Of a DNA stretch of 64,000 nucleotides, positions 59,907-64,000 are shown piece after piece. The stretch comes from Vampirovibrio sp041737375 (GTDB lineage: Bacteria > Cyanobacteriota > Vampirovibrionia > Vampirovibrionales > Vampirovibrionaceae): the NCBI RefSeq assembly GCF_041737375.1, contig NZ_JBGSRV010000007.1, forward strand, positions 25,490 through 89,489, written 5' to 3'. The position numbers were made by a program, and so were the translations under genes. The notes below the pieces were generated by a model. That model was not told where the DNA came from. It worked only from the letters and a program-made list of their open reading frames with translations, and did not search any database. Position 1 is the stretch's first letter. Each line of letters starts with the position of its first letter.

Positions 59907-61352
59907 ATGAACGGGATTAATAACGCCCTGTTTGGAAAAAAACCAATGCCATTACGGCAACCCGGATTGGCACTGATGGGGGGCGGGCCAAAAGCCCCAC
60001 CGATGCCACCGACACTGGATTTGAGTTTGGCCAAACTCGCTAAAGACGAACTCCATTTTGCGGGCAAGCGGCACCAGAAACCGGAGGGGGGTAGCCCGCC
60101 TGAGCCGTCTTCTAGTGGCGATGATCTTTCTTACAGCGCCTCTTCCGAGGGAGAATCGAGTACCAGTGAAGACAGCGCCACCTCACGGGTGGGGCGAACC
60201 CCTTACCCTTATAACTTGCGAAAACGTCAAAAAATGACGGCTATTGATGACCCTCAAAAGTACACAAGCGCCACCGAAAGTCATTTGGCTCCCGTGCCGC
60301 CAGAGGAAGACCCTCTCAGTCCCAGAGAACGGGAGCAGGTGGACAGGGCTGTCATGGGTTTTATCGTGACTTTGTTGGGTCAACCGGTGGCTCCTCAGCC
60401 ACCCGTGCCTGTAGACCCGGTAAGCAGTGACGAGGAGGGCAAGGGTGGGATTCAGGTCATTTCCCATAAAAAAAGTCCCTTTGGTCCAAAGGCGGAAAAA
60501 TTGGGGTTTCAGCGCATTGCGGGCATGGAACCGTTAAAAGCGGATTTGCACCGGTTGTTGATTGATCCCATGAAAAACCCGCAAGTGTATAAGGATTACG
60601 GGCTGGAAAACTCGGCTTCCGGGGTGCTGTTATACGGCCCTCCCGGCAATGGAAAAACCTTTTTTGCCAAAGCGGTGGCCGAAGAGGCCGGGGCCAACTT
60701 TCTGGAAATTCACCCCTCTACCATCGCCTCGCCCTACATTCACCAAACCTCCAAGTTTATTAGCGAGGCCTTTGACGCCGCTGCGGCTGCGGCTAAAAAA
60801 TCCAGAAAGCCAACCGTGTTGTTGATTGATGAAGTGGATGCGGTGGCGCCTCAACGGATGGGCGATTCTTCCAATAATCATAACAATGAGGAAGTGGCTG
60901 AATTTTTGAACCAGTTAAACGAGTGCGCCACTAAAAACGTGTTTGTGGTGGCCACCACCAACTTGCCGGATAACCTGGACCCGGCCTTGATTCGCTCCGG
61001 TCGGATGAACGCCAAAATTTATGTGGGCGCTCCCGATGAAAAAAGTCGGGCGCAGGTCATTAACCAGTATCTAAAACTGCGCTCGCCCCGGGTGGTGGAT
61101 GAGGCCATTGACGTTTCGGCCTTGGCCAGCAAAACACAGGGCTACTCCATTGCGGATTTGAAAGAGCTGGTCAACCAGTCCGCTCGTCATGCCTTGCAGC
61201 GCCGCGCCAAAATTTCGGACGGGGATTTCAAGCTGGCCATGAAGCAGGTGTTGCCATCCATTAGTGATTCCACCGAAGAGGCTTACAAGCAGATGATGGG
61301 TAAGTTTGAGTCAAAGCCCAGCTCAGAAGCCTGGAAAACCATGTACACTTAA
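59907..61352 (+). CDS. AAA+ ATPase with disordered N-terminal region
   Basis: 481 residues; AAAGGGG before the ATG. Residues 1-190 are low complexity (Pro/Ser/Glu-rich; SSSGDDLSYSASSEGE) with a basic patch YNLRKRQKM. The AAA+ module (about 200-440) is of the classic AAA (FtsH/Cdc48/spastin) clade: FQRIAGMEPLKADLHRLL, Walker A YGPPGNGKTFFAKA, Walker B VLLIDEVDAVAP, sensor 1 VFVVATTNLPDNLDPALIRSGRM with the arginine finger, and a short C-terminal helical domain. No transmembrane segment or protease domain (no HExxH), so it is not FtsH. It probably remodels a protein complex; partner unknown. A 270-nt leader precedes it. Confidence 0.85.
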   Translation: MNGINNALFGKKPMPLRQPGLALMGGGPKAPPMPPTLDLSLAKLAKDELHFAGKRHQKPEGGSPPEPSSSGDDLSYSASSEGESSTSEDSATSRVGRTPYPYNLRKRQKMTAIDDPQKYTSATESHLAPVPPEEDPLSPREREQVDRAVMGFIVTLLGQPVAPQPPVPVDPVSSDEEGKGGIQVISHKKSPFGPKAEKLGFQRIAGMEPLKADLHRLLIDPMKNPQVYKDYGLENSASGVLLYGPPGNGKTFFAKAVAEEAGANFLEIHPSTIASPYIHQTSKFISEAFDAAAAAAKKSRKPTVLLIDEVDAVAPQRMGDSSNNHNNEEVAEFLNQLNECATKNVFVVATTNLPDNLDPALIRSGRMNAKIYVGAPDEKSRAQVINQYLKLRSPRVVDEAIDVSALASKTQGYSIADLKELVNQSARHALQRRAKISDGDFKLAMKQVLPSISDSTEEAYKQMMGKFESKPSSEAWKTMYT

Positions 61353-61467
61353 CCATTGGTTCAAACCAACCATAGCGCCTGGATGGCCTGCCGCTTGTTT
61401 GAGGGGCAGGTCACCGGGGTTTTTGAGTAGGATGGTTTGGTTTGGTTTTAACCGGAGTCAGCGCCGT

Positions 61468-62748
61468 TTAGGTGTCCCGTGGGTCCAGCGGGGAACGGGT
61501 AATGCCTTGACTGGTTTGAATAAAGGTCATGCCGCCGGTTTTCAGCAACCGTTCGTGAATCAAGCGCAACAGCTGTCCCGCGATTTCGGACTTGTTGGCC
61601 CGTTTTAAAATTTGGGGCGGGTGGTGGGGGAATAGCACAGTTACTTCATTATGATCCACTTCAAACCCGATATCGGGCCGACTAATATCATTGGCCACAA
61701 TGGCATCTAAATGTTTAAGCCGCATTTTGCCGGTGGCGTTGTGAATGAGATCTTCGGACTCGGCGGCAAACCCCACCAAAAACTGATCGGGCCGTTTTCG
61801 CTCTCCCAGCCCAGCCAGAATATCCGGGTTGGGGGTAAGGTTGAGTTTCAAGGGGCCGGTCAGTTCTCTTTTCAGCTTGTGAGAGGCCGGGTTTTCCACG
61901 GTGTAGTCTGAAATGGCGGCGGCCATTAAAACCAGCTGCGTTTCCGGGTACAGGGCATCCACCGCCGATTTCATGTCCGCTGCGGTGTGGGCCAGAATCA
62001 CCGAGTACTTTCTGGCAGCGGGCGGGCGGCTGGTCACCAGGGTGACTTCCGCCCCCATGGCGCTCAGTTCATCGGCCAGCGCAATGCCCATTTTGCCTGA
62101 ACTGCGATTGGTGATGGCCCGAACCGGATCAATGGGTTCGGTGGTTCCTCCGGCGGTTACGATGGCTTTTACCCCTTTAAATAGGGTACGGTGGGGATGC
62201 ATGGCCTGATACAAGGCTTGTAAAATGGTTTCCGGGTCCGCCAAATGGCCATCGCCCACTTCTCCGCAAGCCAAACTGCCAGCGGTTGGTTCTACCAAAT
62301 AATAATTGGGCACGTTTTTCAGGGTTCGCAAATTCTCACGGGTCAGTGGATGATCCCACATGCGGGTGTTCATGGCCGGGGCAATCAGTACCGGCTTTCC
62401 GGTAAAGGTAATGGCGGTGGTGGTCACCAGGTTATCGGCGGTGCCATGGGCCAGTTTGGCCAGGGTATCGGTGGTGGCGGGTAAAATCAAAAAGGCATCC
62501 GCCTGCTGGGCCACCACAATATGAATGGGCACCCCTTGGGGATCAACAGAAAGCTCTGAGGCGTAAACCGGGTAGCGGCTCAGGGCTTGCACGGTCAGTT
62601 GGGGTAGAAAGGCTTCTGCGGTGGGGGTCATGATGGCCAGCACACGATGCGCCCCCCGGCGGTAAAGCTCTCGAATGAAATCGCAGGCCTTGTAAGCCGC
62701 AATGCCGCCAGTAATGCCGATAGCAATTGTTTTTCCAGAAAAATCCAT
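61468..62748 (-). CDS. coaBC: Bifunctional phosphopantothenoylcysteine synthetase/decarboxylase
   Basis: 426 residues. Two steps of coenzyme A synthesis: CoaB joins cysteine to 4'-phosphopantothenate (CTP), CoaC decarboxylates the product (FMN). CoaC domain: IAIGITGGIAAYKACDFI, ADAFLILPATTDTLAKLAHG, PVLIAPAMNTRMWDHPLT and GEVGDGHLADPETI (with SLACGE). CoaB domain: KAIVTAGGTTEPIDPVRAITNRSSGKMGIALADE, MAAAISDYTVENPASHKLKR, LVGFAAESEDL and ANDISRPDIGFEVDHNEV. AAGGAA precedes the ATG. Monocistronic. Confidence 0.95.
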   Translation of the reverse strand: MDFSGKTIAIGITGGIAAYKACDFIRELYRRGAHRVLAIMTPTAEAFLPQLTVQALSRYPVYASELSVDPQGVPIHIVVAQQADAFLILPATTDTLAKLAHGTADNLVTTTAITFTGKPVLIAPAMNTRMWDHPLTRENLRTLKNVPNYYLVEPTAGSLACGEVGDGHLADPETILQALYQAMHPHRTLFKGVKAIVTAGGTTEPIDPVRAITNRSSGKMGIALADELSAMGAEVTLVTSRPPAARKYSVILAHTAADMKSAVDALYPETQLVLMAAAISDYTVENPASHKLKRELTGPLKLNLTPNPDILAGLGERKRPDQFLVGFAAESEDLIHNATGKMRLKHLDAIVANDISRPDIGFEVDHNEVTVLFPHHPPQILKRANKSEIAGQLLRLIHERLLKTGGMTFIQTSQGITRSPLDPRDT

Positions 62749-63157
62749 GGGGGTGGGTTCCTTTTACCTCTGTATTCTATCGCTTCGGCAACTCTGTTTC
62801 GAGCTTTGATCCGATTTTGAGTACGAGCTTTTCTGCATAAAACCCGCTTTGGCACTTGGCATAAGCTTTTCCGTCCCTACTGCCTTTATCCACACTAATC
62901 CATTTCGTGATTTTTGGATTGTAAGCAAATGTAAAGGTTGAAAGCCGGTGTGGGTCCCACACTTACTTTGCGGGTACCGGCTTTCGGAATGGGGCTACTT
63001 TCAGGGGCTTGTCAATTAGTCGTGTATTGAAAAACGCATAAATTTGGGCTTTGCATGGAGGCCATATCCTGAAAAGCTAAAAGGCACCAATTTAGTGTGA
63101 TGGGGACACTTATTGTAAATATTTGTAAACACTTGGTGCCAATTTTCAGTAAAATGG
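62749..63157. other. Gene-free region with two strong inverted repeats
   Basis: GAAAGCCGGT (62940-62949) and ACCGGCTTTC (62976-62985) form a 10-bp inverted repeat with a nested GTGTGG/CCACAC palindrome. GGCACCAA (63083-63090) and TTGGTGCC (63133-63140) form an 8-bp inverted repeat around 42 nt. No convincing coding frame. The coaBC promoter should be at the left end. Confidence 0.5.
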
Positions 63158-63185
63158 TTGCGCTCGAAATTTGAAGCGATATTCT
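63158..63185 (+). promoter_or_regulatory. Promoter of small RNA gene 1
   Basis: TTGCGC (63158-63163), 16-bp spacer containing TTGAAGC, TATTCT (63180-63185). Layout and several spacer bases match the promoter at 63518-63545 exactly in position. Confidence 0.6.
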
Positions 63186-63191
63186 ACATAA

Positions 63192-63342
63192 ACATTCAAG
63201 CGCAACGTTTGAAGCGCCGCTCTTAAGCAAAGCTTCCAAAGCGTTTGAAACCAGATCTAACTCTTAAATCTTTCACTTTCCCCCTCACTCCCAACCTAAA
63301 AATTGGATCGACCTTCTAACTTGTTAGAAGGTCTTTTTTTTT
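63192..63342 (+). ncRNA. Candidate small RNA 1 of a paralogous pair
   Basis: Predicted RNA of about 150 nt from a start near 63192 to the T-tract. A purine- and AAGC-rich 5' part with weak hairpins is followed by an unpaired C/U-rich stretch (63273-63296, core CCCCCTCACTCCC), an A-rich spacer, GGATC, and the terminator. The 24-nt C/U-rich block is identical to the one in small RNA 2. Its CCCCCTCAC core is complementary to GGAGG/GUGAGG-like ribosome-binding sites, suggesting mRNA targeting. Confidence 0.6.
63310..63342 (+). terminator. Terminator of small RNA 1
   Basis: GACCTTCTAAC pairs perfectly with GTTAGAAGGTC (11 bp) around TT, followed by nine T residues. Confidence 0.85.
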
Positions 63343-63517
63343 AGCTGACCCCTTGGGGATGGCGGGGTGGTATTTCAGTTAGCATCTCCAAAGGGCTGAG
63401 CCGATGGCCATGGCTGGCCTCAAACCGCAAAAAGCCATGCGGAAACCGGCAGATGGGGCATGTTTTTACGGTTTGTTAAGAAATATTAAAAGCTTGCGCT
63501 TCCCAAAGTACAAAACC

Positions 63518-63545
63518 TTGCCACTGATTCTTGAAGCAGTATATT
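63518..63545 (+). promoter_or_regulatory. Promoter of small RNA gene 2
   Basis: TTGCCA (63518-63523), 16-bp spacer containing TTGAAGC, TATATT (63540-63545). Same spacing and spacer core as the promoter of small RNA 1. Confidence 0.65.
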
Positions 63546-63551
63546 GCTATC

Positions 63552-63655
63552 AATAGTTAGTAACACACTAACATCCCTACAAAAACACTCACTTTCCCCC
63601 TCACTCCCAACCAAAAAAATGGATCGACCTCTCTGCAAAAAGAGGTCTTTTTTTT
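63552..63655 (+). ncRNA. Candidate small RNA 2 of a paralogous pair, Yfr1-like layout
   Basis: Predicted RNA of about 104 nt: a 5' hairpin GTTAGT-AACAC-ACTAAC (63556-63572), an unpaired segment (63573-63625) containing the C/U-rich block identical to that of small RNA 1 (63589-63612), then the terminator. Two hairpins flanking a single-stranded CU-rich motif is the layout of cyanobacterial Yfr1; CCUCAC is shared with the Yfr1 core. The assignment to Yfr1 is inference. Confidence 0.65.
63626..63655 (+). terminator. Terminator of small RNA 2
   Basis: GACCTCT pairs with AGAGGTC (7 bp) over an 8-nt loop, followed by eight T residues. It shares the GGATCGACCT entry sequence with the terminator of small RNA 1. 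Confidence 0.85.
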
Positions 63656-63731
63656 GCGCATTTTCTGGGGCGGCGGCAAGTTCCTTTTTTCTGAGGACGG
63701 TGAATGCTTAGATTGATGCCACAATAGTGAC

Positions 63732-64000
63732 ATGGCCTATACCATATCCACCGCTAGACGCTTTTTGCCCGTATTCCTGATGGCTTTTACCGCCTCGGGC
63801 CTGGTTCTGCTGGGAGATCAGGCCATCAGCAAGGCCCCTCAACGCATTGAACTGAACGCCCCTTCTGTGGTTTTGCCAGAAACCAGACCGGTGTCCGAGT
63901 TGCCGGGGAACGGGGCGTCCCTTTCGGTGGATAACCCTGCCAATGTGGCCGATTATATGCGCTATGAGCCTTACAACCTGTTTCCCCGAGAGCTGGATTT
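63732..64000 (+). CDS. Exported or membrane-anchored protein, 5' part only
   Basis: From ATG 63732 the frame stays open to the window end (89 codons plus two bases). The N-terminus, MAYTISTARRFLPVFLMAFT followed by ASGLVLLGDQAIS, is a signal peptide or anchor: two Arg, then a hydrophobic stretch. The visible rest is Pro-rich (LNAPSVVLPETRPVSELPG) and leads into VADYMRYEPYNLFPRELD. No domain can be assigned. The ribosome-binding site is weak. The 3' end lies outside the window. Confidence 0.6.
   Translation, partial: MAYTISTARRFLPVFLMAFTASGLVLLGDQAISKAPQRIELNAPSVVLPETRPVSELPGNGASLSVDNPANVADYMRYEPYNLFPRELD

Noticed and set aside
62777..62962. A 61-codon frame upstream of coaBC
   Set aside because: GTG start inside an inverted repeat, no ribosome-binding site and no recognisable domain.

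Overview
The window most likely comes from a Gram-negative, non-photosynthetic relative of Cyanobacteria (Vampirovibrionia/'Melainabacteria', Vampirovibrio-like). This is inferred from family content and not from a marker gene. The evidence is: envelope genes (polysaccharide export, heptose-type nucleotidyltransferase RfaE2), an exported SLH-domain protein, a cyanobacterial-type DprA/SLOG protein, the futalosine-route menaquinone gene mqnD, Zn-ribbon/RGG and DEAD-box proteins, and roughly 50% GC coding sequence. Most of the window is ordinary chromosomal core with small accessory patches.

Layout. 1-11,268: exopolysaccharide/O-antigen locus. A leftward operon (Wza-like exporter, Wzz/GumC-like co-polymerase with a very long tail, Wzy/WaaL-like polymerase or ligase, flippase, GT2 transferase cut by the window edge) is divergent from a rightward pair (GT4-GT2 fusion and polysaccharide deacetylase). 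11,378-14,355: guaA (long, eukaryote-like form) and a TPR protein. 14,385-16,759: two paralogous unknown proteins. 16,905-19,892: GT39-type membrane glycosyltransferase and a XerC/D-type recombinase. 19,893-23,540: a structured leader or ncRNA candidate, then a tight operon of parvulin lipoprotein, rfaE2 and rqcH. 23,537-27,359: ankyrin/coiled-coil protein and leucyl aminopeptidase.

27,600-31,950 is an AT-richer accessory island of calcium-binding (EF-hand) proteins. It includes a calpain-like cysteine protease with a proline-rich spacer, and a ~180-bp 3' block duplicated behind two of the genes. 31,956-36,000 holds envelope genes: an SLH protein with a VirB10-like tail and a long folded leader, an L,D-transpeptidase and a Thr-rich exported protein. 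36,448-46,096 carries SLOG/DprA-like, pcrA, an RsbU-like phosphatase, dxr, an Spx/ArsC-family protein, dnaB and two small Cys-rich proteins. 46,263-54,122 carries a methyltransferase, a 1287-residue zinc-ribbon/cyclase-like/ATPase/TPR protein, small unknowns and an EEP-family phosphatase. 54,299-62,748 carries tRNA-Ile2(CAU), ald, a DEAD-box helicase with an RGG zinc-ribbon protein, mqnD, an AAA+ ATPase and coaBC.

The last ~1.2 kb is largely non-coding. It holds what looks like a pair of paralogous small RNA genes. Each has a matching promoter (16-bp spacer), an identical 24-nt C/U-rich unpaired segment and a strong intrinsic terminator, an architecture resembling cyanobacterial Yfr1. This pair and the EF-hand/calpain island are the most novel-looking parts of the window. 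Many convergent genes are separated by textbook bidirectional terminators. No CRISPR array, rRNA or complete insertion sequence was seen.
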